The notes under the pieces were generated by a model. The model searched no databases. It worked only from the letters and a program-made list of their open reading frames with translations, and was not told the origin of the DNA. A DNA stretch of 64,000 nucleotides, taken from assembly GCA_037384425.1 (NCBI GenBank), contig JARROA010000006.1, forward strand, positions 55,892-119,891. The letters run 5' to 3'. The stretch comes from Thiodiazotropha sp037384425. Lineage in GTDB: Bacteria; Pseudomonadota; Gammaproteobacteria; Chromatiales; Chromatiaceae. Position numbers and translations under genes: made by a program. Positions 34,933-44,123 of the stretch are shown here, in pieces; position 1 is the first letter of the stretch; each line of letters opens with the position of its first letter.

Positions 34933-36300
34933 TCAGAACTGCCAGTTGAGCTGGGCCGAAAGGATATTCACATCCGATTCGTAACTGCCCGACAGGGTGT
35001 GGCCGAATGCGGTGTCAATCGCCTCGATGGGCGTATCGCTGACGAAGAGGTGGGCCAGCGCCACATCGAGTGTCATGGCGGGTGTGGCCGCATAGGAGAA
35101 TCCGGCGGCGATCCACTTTCTGTCGTTACCGGGTATTCTCGGTGTCCTGCTCTCGGCATTGGGAACCGGCGTCTGGTCGTAGGCGATACCGCCTCTCCAG
35201 GTCCAGGTCTCGTTGTGGTGGTAGTTGAAGCCCAGCGACGCTTTGTAGGTATCGTCCCAGTTTTCGGGCTGTACGCTGTCGTCCTTCAGCGGGTTGGCGA
35301 ACTTGATGCGAAGCTCTTCGAAACTGCTCCACTGGGTCCAGGTCAGATCCGCCATCAGCTCCCACTTGGGCGCGATAGCGGTGGTCACGCTCAGCGAGAG
35401 GCTGGCCGGCAGATCGACCGCCGCCGAGGCATCGGTATCCGCCAGTACCGCGGTGAAGGCCGAGGGCAGGAGGATCCCGGAAGGCCCGCTGAAATCAGCC
35501 GTACCCTCCAGCTCCTGTTTGACCTTCGAACGGTAGGCGGCGCCGATGCGCGTGTTGTCGCTCACTTCATAGAGCAGTCCCAGGTTGAAACCGTAGCCCC
35601 AATCGTCGCCTTCGACCACCACCCGGCCATCGGTCGCCGCGGTTCCCGGCGTGACCAACCCCAGAAGCGCACAGCTTGCCGGGGGCAGGGAGCCGAGACA
35701 GACCGCACTGTAGTCCACTGCGTTGGAGAGCTCGGCGGTGGCGCGCATGAAATTGACGCCCGCCCCGAGTGAGAGCCGGTCGTTCACCTTATAGGCCAGC
35801 GAAGGATTGATATTGACCGTCGCCACCTCCGACTTGATGGCGTGATACCTTCCCATCCAACCGCTGTCGTATTCGGTGGAGAGACCGAACGGCGCGCCGA
35901 TGCCCACACCGACCCGCAGCTGCTCGTTGATTTCATGGCTGAAGTAGAGGCTGGGAACAAAGGCGCTGGATCCCGCATCACCCCCGTCACCGCCACTGAT
36001 GGGAGCGCCTCCCAACAGGGGATTGGTGGTGGCGCTACCTGTGAACTTCGAGGAGGGGGTGATGAGATGACCACCGACCACCAGCTGACTCCCTCTCAGA
36101 CGCGTCATCCCCGCGGGATTGAAAAAGATGGTGGAGGCGTCCTCGGCCGCTGCCGCACCTCCGGAGATGGCGCTGCCTACCTGTTTCACGCTCTGTTCGA
36201 CCAGGGCAAAACCCGAGGCCTGGGCCTCACCGACCAATCCCAGCGTCACTCCGGCGACCACCAGTGACACCCCGTACTGCATAGACTTCTTCTGCTTCAT
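34933..36300 (-). CDS. fadL: FadL-type outer-membrane fatty acid/hydrophobic compound channel
   Basis: 455 residues with a signal peptide (GVSLVVAGVTLGLVGEAQAS). The mature start SGFALVEQSVKQVGSAISGGAAAAEDASTIFFNPAGMTRL is the FadL hatch-domain signature, containing the NPA motif. Later segments show beta-barrel alternation, and the protein ends in a C-terminal aromatic (LNWQF). It imports long-chain fatty acids or other hydrophobic compounds across the outer membrane. It is followed upstream by the acyl-CoA ligase gene, consistent with a fatty-acid uptake and use region. Confidence 0.94.
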   Translation of the reverse strand: MKQKKSMQYGVSLVVAGVTLGLVGEAQASGFALVEQSVKQVGSAISGGAAAAEDASTIFFNPAGMTRLRGSQLVVGGHLITPSSKFTGSATTNPLLGGAPISGGDGGDAGSSAFVPSLYFSHEINEQLRVGVGIGAPFGLSTEYDSGWMGRYHAIKSEVATVNINPSLAYKVNDRLSLGAGVNFMRATAELSNAVDYSAVCLGSLPPASCALLGLVTPGTAATDGRVVVEGDDWGYGFNLGLLYEVSDNTRIGAAYRSKVKQELEGTADFSGPSGILLPSAFTAVLADTDASAAVDLPASLSLSVTTAIAPKWELMADLTWTQWSSFEELRIKFANPLKDDSVQPENWDDTYKASLGFNYHHNETWTWRGGIAYDQTPVPNAESRTPRIPGNDRKWIAAGFSYAATPAMTLDVALAHLFVSDTPIEAIDTAFGHTLSGSYESDVNILSAQLNWQF

Positions 36301-36573
36301 TTGACCCTCTCATGCGAATGGACTCGAACAGCCGCCCCGCTTGTCGGGCGGCCGCCCTTCGCCAAAGGACGCCGTTAGGTTCAGCTCCCTCTCGATTGAC
36401 GTCCCATGGCTGGATCCGGCCTTGATCCCCTTGGCCGGAAAACTGCCCGAATGCCTGCTCCGGTTATTGCGAAAAACCGCAACAGCCCATTCCGACAGAT
36501 CGAATCACGCCGCCTGGCAGACCCAGGCCGCACGGCTATTCACCCGGTATCGCAGATACCGGGAAAATCCGAA

Positions 36574-38427
36574 TCAGTGACCCTCATAGAGTTTCGAGAC
36601 CGGCTCCGCCAGGCACTCCAGCACCTGGGTACGCTTCAGCTTCAGGGTCGGCGTCAACAGGCCGTTCTCCACTGACCAGGGTTCGAAGCTCAGATGCACC
36701 CGCACGATGCGGGCGTAACCGGGAAACATCCTGACCTGCTCGGCGATCCTCGCCAGCACCGCGCTCTCCACCTGTGGCTGCTCCAGTACCCGGTGTTGCT
36801 TCGAATCGACACCGATGGACGAGGCAAACTCGGGCCATAACTCGGGATTGAGAATGCAGATGGCGGAAAGAAAGGGTTTCTGCTCGCCCACCACCATGGC
36901 CTGTTCAATCAACGGATCCAGGGTGATCGCCATCTCCATATCCGCCGGCGACACCTTCTCCCCGTTGCTGAGGACGATGATCTCCTTGATGCGGCCCGTG
37001 ATATAGATATGACCCCGGGTATCGATGCGTGCCTTGTCGCCGGTATGCAGCCACCCGTCGGCGTCGACCACGCGTCCGCTGGCCTCCTGGTTGTTCCAGT
37101 AGCCCAGCATGATGTTGGGTCCCCGGGCCAACAGCTCTTCCTGCTCGGCGACCTTCACCTCGACGCCATCCAACACACGCCCCACGCTCTCCGGCACATT
37201 GTCGTGCAAACGGTTGCAGGAGATGATCGGCGAACTTTCGGTCAGCCCGTACCCCTGCAGGATCGGCACCCCAAGACCGATGAAGGCGCGGGAGACAGGC
37301 GCCACCAATGCCGCGCCGCCGCTGACCGCCACACGCAGACGGCCTCCCAAACGGCCGGTGATCTTTCTCGCCACCAGGCGATCGAGCAGCGGCCACAACA
37401 GCAGGGCGGGGCTCCAGCCGGCACGCCCCTGGCGGTAATTGAAGCGCTTCCAACCCACATCCACGGCCAGGTCGAACAGCCGCTTGGCCTTGTCGCCCTT
37501 CTGCTCCAGGCCGGCCATGACCCGGGCGTAGACCCGCTCGTAGATGCGCGGCACGCTGACCATCACGGTGGGACGGATGGTCAACAGATCCTCCGCCAGC
37601 TGGGCCGTGGAACGGGCATAGGCGATGGTCATACCGACCATGACCGAGATGTAGTAACCGACCGTGCGCTCCAGGGTATGCGAGAGGGGAAGAAAGGAGA
37701 GCAGGATGTCGGACTCGCCGAGATCGACCTGCCGCGCCGCCGCCTCCGCGTTGCTCAACATGTTGCGATGGCTCAGCATCACCCCTTTGGGGAATCCGGT
37801 GGTGCCCGAGGTGTAGACGATCGACGCCAGATCGTCACTGCCGGCCTTGGAAGCCCGCAACGGGCCGCCCTGTTCGGGCAGCCAGTCCGCAAGGTTCATG
37901 AAGCGCACATCGGAGACATTAGCTGCCAGCGGCCTGCTGGTGACAATCCGCTCTACCTCCGGCATCTCGTGCAACACCGGTTCGATGCGTTCCCACTCCT
38001 CCTCGCCACCGATCACCAACAACCGGCTGCCGGAGTCGCGCAGGATATAGGAGACGTTGCCGCCCCGATCGTCGGCGTAGATCGGTACGGTGATCAGGCC
38101 CAGTGCCAGTGCCGCCTGATCGAACATCACCCACTCGCAGCAGTTGCGCATCATGACGGCGACCCGGTCGCCCGGCTTCAGTCCCTCCTCCAGCATGGCA
38201 TCCTGCCAGCGCGCCACCTCGTCGGCCATTTGGGACCAGGTGAGATCGCGCCAGACCTCGGCCCCAGTGTCGTAGTGACGAAAGCCCACCGTGTCGGGGG
38301 AGCGCGCCACGCGCTCGCGAAACAGTCCACCCAGGTTGACGGCCTCATCCGTGGTAATAAAACGGGGCGTCATGCCAGCTGTTACAGAACGGTCATCCTG
38401 CGTCCGCATCACTTCACGACTCTGCAT
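36574..38427 (-). CDS. Long-chain-fatty-acid-CoA ligase (AMP-forming)
   Basis: 617 residues from the ATG at 38427; the frame starts at 38520 but that part overlaps the SDR gene. The AMP-binding motif is SIVYTSGTTGFPKGVMLSHRN; YGLTESSPIISCN and GDKARIDTRGHIYITGR are further adenylation motifs, and the final lysine region is TPTLKLKR. It resembles the eukaryote-like long-chain acyl-CoA synthetases (FadD15 type) more than E. coli FadD. Activates imported fatty acids. The SDR gene ends 13 bp upstream, so they form one transcription unit. Confidence 0.92.
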   Translation of the reverse strand: MQSREVMRTQDDRSVTAGMTPRFITTDEAVNLGGLFRERVARSPDTVGFRHYDTGAEVWRDLTWSQMADEVARWQDAMLEEGLKPGDRVAVMMRNCCEWVMFDQAALALGLITVPIYADDRGGNVSYILRDSGSRLLVIGGEEEWERIEPVLHEMPEVERIVTSRPLAANVSDVRFMNLADWLPEQGGPLRASKAGSDDLASIVYTSGTTGFPKGVMLSHRNMLSNAEAAARQVDLGESDILLSFLPLSHTLERTVGYYISVMVGMTIAYARSTAQLAEDLLTIRPTVMVSVPRIYERVYARVMAGLEQKGDKAKRLFDLAVDVGWKRFNYRQGRAGWSPALLLWPLLDRLVARKITGRLGGRLRVAVSGGAALVAPVSRAFIGLGVPILQGYGLTESSPIISCNRLHDNVPESVGRVLDGVEVKVAEQEELLARGPNIMLGYWNNQEASGRVVDADGWLHTGDKARIDTRGHIYITGRIKEIIVLSNGEKVSPADMEMAITLDPLIEQAMVVGEQKPFLSAICILNPELWPEFASSIGVDSKQHRVLEQPQVESAVLARIAEQVRMFPGYARIVRVHLSFEPWSVENGLLTPTLKLKRTQVLECLAEPVSKLYEGH

Positions 38428-38440
38428 AGGCACACTCACA

Positions 38441-39262
38441 TCAATCGAGGAACAGGTCAGGCAGCAAGCGCCCATTCGGGTCGACCGCATAGTGACTGAA
38501 ATCGGTGACACCCTCCTCATGCAGCACCTCTTCGTCGATGAAGAAGTTACCGCTGCAGGTCCGGCTGTCGCGGGTCAGGATGGCATGAGCCGCATCGGCG
38601 ACAATCTCACTCGTGCGGCAGTTCTCCGGTTTCACCAGGCCCTCCAGCATGGCGATGGCCGCAGTTTGGATCACGGTCCGCGGCCAGAGGGCGTTGACCG
38701 CCACTCCCTGTTCACGAAACTCCTCCGCCATGCCCAGCACGCAGAGGCTCATGCCGTACTTGGCCATGGTGTAGGCGCAGTGGTCCTTGAACCATTTGGG
38801 AGCCAGCGAAAGCGGTGGCGACAGGTTGAGGATATGCGGATTCTCCGCCTGCAGAAGATGGGGCAGGCAGGCCTGGGAGACGGCGAAGGTGCCGCGGGCA
38901 TTGACCTGGTGCATCAAATCGTAACGTTTCATCGGCGTCTGCAGGGTACCGGTCAGATTGATGGCACTGGCGTTGTTGACCAGGATGTCGATGCCACCGA
39001 AACGCGAGAGGGTCTGCTCAACCGCATCGGCGATCTGCTGGTCGTCACGGATATCGGTCTTCACCGCCAGTGCCTGTCCCCCTGCTGCTTCGATCTCGGC
39101 TGCTGCGCTGCCGATGGTGCCGGGCAAACTGGGGTGAGGTTTTTCGGTTTTGGCCGCAATCGCGATATTCGCACCATCGCGGGCGGCACGCAAGGCGATG
39201 GCCAGACCAATGCCACGGGTCGCCCCGGTGATGAAGAGGGTTCTACCCTGTAGGGTACTCAT
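38441..39262 (-). CDS. Short-chain dehydrogenase/reductase (HSDL2-like)
   Basis: 273 residues. NAD(P)-binding TGATRGIGLAIAL, structural NNASAI, and a YxxxK catalytic pair in YTMAKYGMSL. The position before it, where Ser is expected, reads LNLSPPLSLAPKWFKDHCAYTMAKYG, close to the pattern of hydroxysteroid-dehydrogenase-like protein 2 and citronellol dehydrogenases. Substrate unknown; the fatty-acid setting suggests acyl or isoprenoid substrates. It precedes the acyl-CoA ligase in the same unit. Confidence 0.88.
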   Translation of the reverse strand: MSTLQGRTLFITGATRGIGLAIALRAARDGANIAIAAKTEKPHPSLPGTIGSAAAEIEAAGGQALAVKTDIRDDQQIADAVEQTLSRFGGIDILVNNASAINLTGTLQTPMKRYDLMHQVNARGTFAVSQACLPHLLQAENPHILNLSPPLSLAPKWFKDHCAYTMAKYGMSLCVLGMAEEFREQGVAVNALWPRTVIQTAAIAMLEGLVKPENCRTSEIVADAAHAILTRDSRTCSGNFFIDEEVLHEEGVTDFSHYAVDPNGRLLPDLFLD

Positions 39263-39293
39263 CGGCTCTCTCCTCTCTCTACTCCTCAGGTGA

Positions 39294-39320
39294 TGAACCG
39301 GCCTGTCTACGACCGGTTCA
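39294..39320 (-). terminator. Small hairpin between thioesterase and SDR genes
   Basis: TGAACCGG (39294-39301) pairs with CCGGTTCA (39313-39320) around an 11-nt loop, in the 159-bp gap between the two minus-strand genes. It may separate the beta-oxidation operon from the SDR-ligase unit. No U-tract. Confidence 0.4.
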
Positions 39321-39421
39321 GGCTGGGACCACGGGCTCTGCGGCCCAGTCCGCTTGGTTGTCGTTGTTGTTCGGGCCCGGCGGTCGCACCGTCCGGATTA
39401 CGGATATGGTTTCCGCTTGAA

Positions 39422-39955
39422 TCAACCTGTCGAACACAGGCTGGCGTCCGCCTCCTCCCTTGCCGGGAGAGGACGAAGTTTCCTGGGAAAGGGGGGTGAT
39501 TCCCCCTCATACCCCATGTGATCGAGCACGCTGCGCGTGGGCACTGAACCTTCTCGCGTCACGAACAATCCTCGAACGTTGGCAATGGAGTGCACACCTC
39601 TGGCGCTCTCCAGCCGCTGTTCCATGTAGAACCACTTGTCGTCCCAGCAGAGCAGCCGGGTTTTGAGGACATAATGCTGAAACAGGCGTAGCGGACGGCG
39701 GTACTTGATATCGATGTTGCCCACCACCGGCATCCAGCGCTCCCGCTTCACCGGCCCCAACAGGCCGACACCGATCAGCAGGTCCGTACGTCCCAGGTCC
39801 ATGATGCTGAGATAGCGCGCATTGTTCATATGCAGGTTGATGTCCAGATCCGTCGGTAGAACCCGGAATGGCACCTCCGAGATCTCGAACAGACCGATGC
39901 GCGGTTTGAACAGGGCGGCGACGAACACCCGCAGCAGACGCAAGATCAGATTCAT
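39422..39955 (-). CDS. Hotdog-fold acyl-CoA thioesterase (4HBT/THEM6-like)
   Basis: 177 residues. FRVLPTDLDINLHMNNARYLSIMDLGRTDLL is the conserved hotdog region with the Asp/Asn active-site segment of the 4HBT group; VGNIDIKYRRPLRLFQHYVLKTRLL follows. The N-terminal 25 residues are hydrophobic and basic (MNLILRLLRVFVAALFKPRIG), suggesting membrane association as in THEM6. Likely hydrolyses acyl-CoA. It lies 55 bp downstream of the acyl-CoA dehydrogenase gene on the same strand. Confidence 0.85.
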   Translation of the reverse strand: MNLILRLLRVFVAALFKPRIGLFEISEVPFRVLPTDLDINLHMNNARYLSIMDLGRTDLLIGVGLLGPVKRERWMPVVGNIDIKYRRPLRLFQHYVLKTRLLCWDDKWFYMEQRLESARGVHSIANVRGLFVTREGSVPTRSVLDHMGYEGESPPFPRKLRPLPAREEADASLCSTG

Positions 39956-40010
39956 CCCGATGACCTCCCTTCAGCCGCCCGTTCCAGATGCATGGACGCC
40001 TTCCCGTGAC

Positions 40011-41795
40011 TCAAAACGCATCGTCGTCAAACGCCATCATCGAGTCGCTGCCTGCGAGAATCGCGCTGAAGAGGCCACCGCTTTGCGGCAGCAGCCGCTG
40101 CATGAAGAAACGCGCGGTGTCGATCTTGGCCTGGTAGAAACGGCGCTCCTCCCCATCCAGCTTCTGCTGGGAGAGTTCGGCCATGCGTGTCCACAGATAG
40201 GCCAGCGCGGTGAGGCCGAACAGGCGCAGATAGTCTGTCGCCGCAGCGCCGGCTTGATCGGGATCGGACAGTCCCGACTGGGCGATCCAGGCGCTGGCCC
40301 GTTGCAAACGGCCGAAGGCCTTGGCCAGGGGCTGGATGAATTCGGCCAGCTGGGCGTCCTGCTGATGGGCCTCGATGTAGGCGGCCACCGGATGGAAGAA
40401 GCGGCGCAGATAGCGTCCCGTATGAGCGGGCAGTTTGCGCCCCACCAGGTCGAGGGCCTGGATACCGTTGGTGCCCTCGTAGATCTGAGCGATGCGGGCA
40501 TCCCGCACAAACTGCTCCATACCCTGTTCGCGGATATATCCGTGCCCGCCAAACACCTGCATACCCAGATTGGCGCACTCGAAACCGATGTCGGTACCGA
40601 AGGCCTTGAACACCGGGATCAGCAACGCCACCAGATCCTCTGCGGCCTGGGCCTCGGCCTTGTCCGGGGAGCGCTGGTAGATGTCAATCTCGCTGGCGAT
40701 CCAGGCGCCCAGCGCCCGGCTACCTTCCACATAGGCGCGCTGGGTCAGCAGCATGCGCCGCACGTCGGGATGGACCAGCAGCGAATCGGCCTGCTTGTCG
40801 GGAGATTTCGCCCCCTTCAGCGAGCGGCCCTGCAGCCGTTCCCGGGCGTAAATCACCGCGTTCTGGTAGGCGACATCGGCAATTCCCACACCCTGCAAGC
40901 CGACGCCGAGCCGGGCCGTGTTCATCATGGTGAACATGCCCCGCATGCCTTTGTGGGGTTGTCCGACAAGCCAGCCTTTGGCCTCGTCGAAGTTGAGCAC
41001 GCAGGTGGAGGAGGCCTTGATCCCCATCTTGTGTTCGATGGCGCCGCAGGCAACGCCGTTGCGCTCGCCCACCTCGCCGTTCCCGTCCGGCAGGAACTTG
41101 GGCACCACGAACAGACTGATGCCCTTGATGCCGGCGGGAGCGTCGGGCATTCTCGCCAGCACCAGGTGGACGATATTCTCGGTCAGGTCATGCTCGCCGG
41201 CGGTGATGAAGATCTTGGTGCCGGTGATCAGGTAACTGCCGTCTTCCTGGGGCGCCGCCTTGGTGCGCAACAACCCCAGGTCGGTGCCGCAATGGGGCTC
41301 GGTCAGGCACATGGTCCCTGTCCAGGTGCCCTCTGCCAGCTTGGGAAGATAGAGCTGCTTCAGCGCATCTTCACCATGCACCTCGATGGCGTTGTAGGCC
41401 CCGTGCGAGAGCCCCGGGTAGAGGGCGAAGGAGAGATTGGCGGCACAGGTCATCTCCTCCACCAGCAGGGTGACCGCGTTGGGCAGACCCTGCCCCCCGT
41501 GCTCCGGGTCACAGGCGATACCGCTCCAACCGTCCTCGGCGAACTGGGTATAGGCCTGCTTGAAGCCGGCTGGGGTAAGCACCTCGCCATCCTTGAACTG
41601 GCAGCCCTCTTCATCCCCTGTGCGATTGAGGGGAAACAACACCTCGGAGCAGAGCCGGCCCGCCTCTTCCAACACCGAGTGGACCAGTTCGCTATCGAAC
41701 TCCTCGCATCCGGGCAGGGCCTGGATGCGCTTCGGGTCGAGCAACTCGTTGTAGATGAATTGGTAATCCCTCAGGGGGGGTTGATACTCGGCCAT
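40011..41795 (-). CDS. Acyl-CoA dehydrogenase (FadE-like, 594 residues)
   Basis: FAD-dependent first step of beta-oxidation, passing electrons to ETF. The signature stretch is MCLTEPHCGTDLGLLRTKA and, at the C-terminal end of the core, VFGGHGYIREQGMEQFVRDARIAQIYEGTNGIQALDL, with the catalytic Glu in YEGTNGIQ. The additional C-terminal domain fits the 590-residue group that includes Bacillus subtilis FadE (594 residues), not E. coli FadE (814 residues). It starts 3 bp after the multifunctional protein gene. Confidence 0.95.
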   Translation of the reverse strand: MAEYQPPLRDYQFIYNELLDPKRIQALPGCEEFDSELVHSVLEEAGRLCSEVLFPLNRTGDEEGCQFKDGEVLTPAGFKQAYTQFAEDGWSGIACDPEHGGQGLPNAVTLLVEEMTCAANLSFALYPGLSHGAYNAIEVHGEDALKQLYLPKLAEGTWTGTMCLTEPHCGTDLGLLRTKAAPQEDGSYLITGTKIFITAGEHDLTENIVHLVLARMPDAPAGIKGISLFVVPKFLPDGNGEVGERNGVACGAIEHKMGIKASSTCVLNFDEAKGWLVGQPHKGMRGMFTMMNTARLGVGLQGVGIADVAYQNAVIYARERLQGRSLKGAKSPDKQADSLLVHPDVRRMLLTQRAYVEGSRALGAWIASEIDIYQRSPDKAEAQAAEDLVALLIPVFKAFGTDIGFECANLGMQVFGGHGYIREQGMEQFVRDARIAQIYEGTNGIQALDLVGRKLPAHTGRYLRRFFHPVAAYIEAHQQDAQLAEFIQPLAKAFGRLQRASAWIAQSGLSDPDQAGAAATDYLRLFGLTALAYLWTRMAELSQQKLDGEERRFYQAKIDTARFFMQRLLPQSGGLFSAILAGSDSMMAFDDDAF

Positions 41796-41798
41796 GGT

Positions 41799-44123
41799 TC
41801 AGTTCCTCAGGGGTTTGCCGGTTTCCAACAGATGCTCCATGCGCGCCATGGTGTCCGGGTGCCGGGCCAGGCGCATGAAGTGGTTCAGCTCCAGGTCGAG
41901 CAGATCCGCTTCGGTGAGCGGTTCGGTGACATCGGTATCCCCGCCGCTCAGCACCTCCATCAGCTCGCCGACCACCACCTGGTCGTGGGGCGTCACCCTG
42001 CCCAGCTTGACGAAGCCGTCCACCGCCATGCTCATGGCGACCTGTGCCGTCTTGCCGGGAAGATTGATCTCCACCGGCTCCGGCGGGGCGTAGTCCTGTG
42101 CCATTGAGAGCGCCTTGGCCTTGGCATCGGCCAGCAGACGGTCCCGGTTCATGGTGATGCCGTCGCCCTCGCGCAGAAACAGATAGTCGCCGGCCTCGGC
42201 GGCGCTCTTGGCCACCGTTGCCATGCTGATGGTTTCGAAGGCCTTGGTCACCGGCGGCATGGGCCCACCGGGACGCCGCTTGTTGAGCGTCCAGCGGGTC
42301 AGCAGCTCCTTGCAACCGCCCCAGCCGGGGATCACGCCGACACCCACCTCTACCAGTCCGACATAGGTCTCGGCGTGCGCCTGCAGGGCGTCGCAATGAA
42401 GCAGGATCTCGCAACCACCGCCCAGGGCCAGCCCTGAAGGCGCGCCCACCACCGGGAAGGGGGCATACTTGAGCGCCATGTAGGTATCCTGGCCCTCTTT
42501 GACCATCGCCTTGGCCTCCGGCCACATCGCCAGATTGCCGGCGAACAGCAGCAGGCCCAGGTTGGCCCCGGCGGAGAAGTTGCTGCCCTCGTTGTAGATC
42601 ACCAGCGCCTTGTAGCCTTGGGCCGGTACCAGCTCGACGGCCTTGCGGATCATGCCCATGATCTGGGGATCCATAGTGTTCATCTTGGAGGTAAACTCGA
42701 GGCAGACCACGCCGTCGCCGATATCCCACAGGGCAGCCGAGCCGTTCTTCGCCAGCGGCTTGCTGCGGCGCTTGATGTCGGCCAACAGCATCACGCCCTC
42801 GGGGCGCGGCAGATCGCGGTAGTCTCCGGCGGTGGTGAAGTACTGCAACACACCGTCCTCAACCCGATAGAAGCTGCCTTCGCCCACCCCTTCGAGCAAC
42901 GCCGGAACCGGCATCTCCTCCGCACGCAGGCGTTCGGCCAACCAGGCGCCGCCGATGCGGTCGATCAGCTCGAAGGGGCCGTATTTCCAGGCGTAGCCGA
43001 GACGCATCGCCTCGTCCACTGCATACAGATGGTCGTTGATCTGGGGTACCAGGCTGGCGGCATAGCTCAGTACCTTGGACAGCACGCTCCAGGCGTAGCG
43101 GCCACCTTCATCCGGATGCTCCAGCAGGGCGCGCGGGCCCTTTTTGGCGGCAGCGACGCTCAAAAGATCCGGTTTTTTCGACACCCGGTAGTCACCCGTC
43201 TGCAGATCGATGCTCTCTTTGACCTTACCGCCACCCTCGCGGTTGATGCGGTAGAAACCGCCCTTGCCCTTTCGCCCGGTGTAGCCGTCGGCGATCATGC
43301 GCTCAATCAGTGGTGGGATCTCTGCCACCTCGAAGAAAGCGTCATCGGAGGGCAGGGTGGCCTTCATGCTCTGCATCAGGTGGGGCATGAGATCCAGACC
43401 CACCAGATCGGAGAGTCCGAACACGCCGGTTTTGGGGATGCCCACCGGTTTGCCGATAACCGCGTCGGCGACCTCCACCGAAACCCCCATGCGGAAGGCC
43501 TCCAGGATGGCGGTCTGTATCCAGTAGATACCAATGCGGTTGGCGATGAATCCGGGGGTGTCCTTGCAGTCGACGATGCCCTTACCAAGACGTCGGTCGC
43601 AGAAGGCCTGCAGGTCGGCCACGCCGTCCGCCCGCGTGCGCTCGCCTTTAACGATCTCTAGCAAGCGCATGTAGCGGGGCGGGTTGAAGAAGTGGGTGAT
43701 GAGGAAATCCTCGGCGAAGCCCGCAGGCATCTCCGCCACCAACTGCTCCAGCGGGATGGTGGAGGTGTTGGAGGAGACCAGCGAGCCGGGCTTGCGCACG
43801 GCGTCGATCTGGCGATAGAGGCCGTGCTTGATGTCGAGACGCTCGATCACCGCCTCGATGATCCAGTCACAATCGGCCAGCAGATCCAGATGATCCTCAA
43901 TGTTACCGGTGGTCACCAGCTTCGCATTGCGCTTATGCATAAAGGCGGCGGGTTCTGCCTTGAGCAGTTTCTTAACCGCCGTCTCCGCGATCACGCTGCG
44001 GTTGTCGGCCCCCTCGGGCACGATATCGAGCAGTACCACCGGCACCCCGGCATTGGCCATGTGGGCGGCGATCCCCGCACCCATAACCCCCGCGCCGATG
44101 ACGGCAACCTTTTGGATCTTCAT
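41799..44123 (-). CDS. 3-hydroxyacyl-CoA dehydrogenase/enoyl-CoA hydratase, FadN-type order
   Basis: 774 residues from the ATG at 44123; the frame itself opens at 44171. The dehydrogenase domain is N-terminal (KVAVIGAGVMGAGIAAHMANAG) and the crotonase domain C-terminal (LVIYNEGSNFSAGANL, ALGGGCEILLHCDALQA, IPGWGG). E. coli FadB has the reverse order; this layout and length match Bacillus FadN. The start overlaps the thiolase stop by one base (TGATG), so translation is coupled. Confidence 0.94.
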   Translation of the reverse strand: MKIQKVAVIGAGVMGAGIAAHMANAGVPVVLLDIVPEGADNRSVIAETAVKKLLKAEPAAFMHKRNAKLVTTGNIEDHLDLLADCDWIIEAVIERLDIKHGLYRQIDAVRKPGSLVSSNTSTIPLEQLVAEMPAGFAEDFLITHFFNPPRYMRLLEIVKGERTRADGVADLQAFCDRRLGKGIVDCKDTPGFIANRIGIYWIQTAILEAFRMGVSVEVADAVIGKPVGIPKTGVFGLSDLVGLDLMPHLMQSMKATLPSDDAFFEVAEIPPLIERMIADGYTGRKGKGGFYRINREGGGKVKESIDLQTGDYRVSKKPDLLSVAAAKKGPRALLEHPDEGGRYAWSVLSKVLSYAASLVPQINDHLYAVDEAMRLGYAWKYGPFELIDRIGGAWLAERLRAEEMPVPALLEGVGEGSFYRVEDGVLQYFTTAGDYRDLPRPEGVMLLADIKRRSKPLAKNGSAALWDIGDGVVCLEFTSKMNTMDPQIMGMIRKAVELVPAQGYKALVIYNEGSNFSAGANLGLLLFAGNLAMWPEAKAMVKEGQDTYMALKYAPFPVVGAPSGLALGGGCEILLHCDALQAHAETYVGLVEVGVGVIPGWGGCKELLTRWTLNKRRPGGPMPPVTKAFETISMATVAKSAAEAGDYLFLREGDGITMNRDRLLADAKAKALSMAQDYAPPEPVEINLPGKTAQVAMSMAVDGFVKLGRVTPHDQVVVGELMEVLSGGDTDVTEPLTEADLLDLELNHFMRLARHPDTMARMEHLLETGKPLRN

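Noticed and set aside
37009..38499. 496-codon plus-strand frame
   Set aside because: Antisense to the acyl-CoA ligase; no motifs.
39822..42107. 761-codon open frame on the plus strand
   Set aside because: It is antisense to the thioesterase, acyl-CoA dehydrogenase and FadN-type genes; long antisense frames are expected at this GC content, and the translation has no recognisable motifs.
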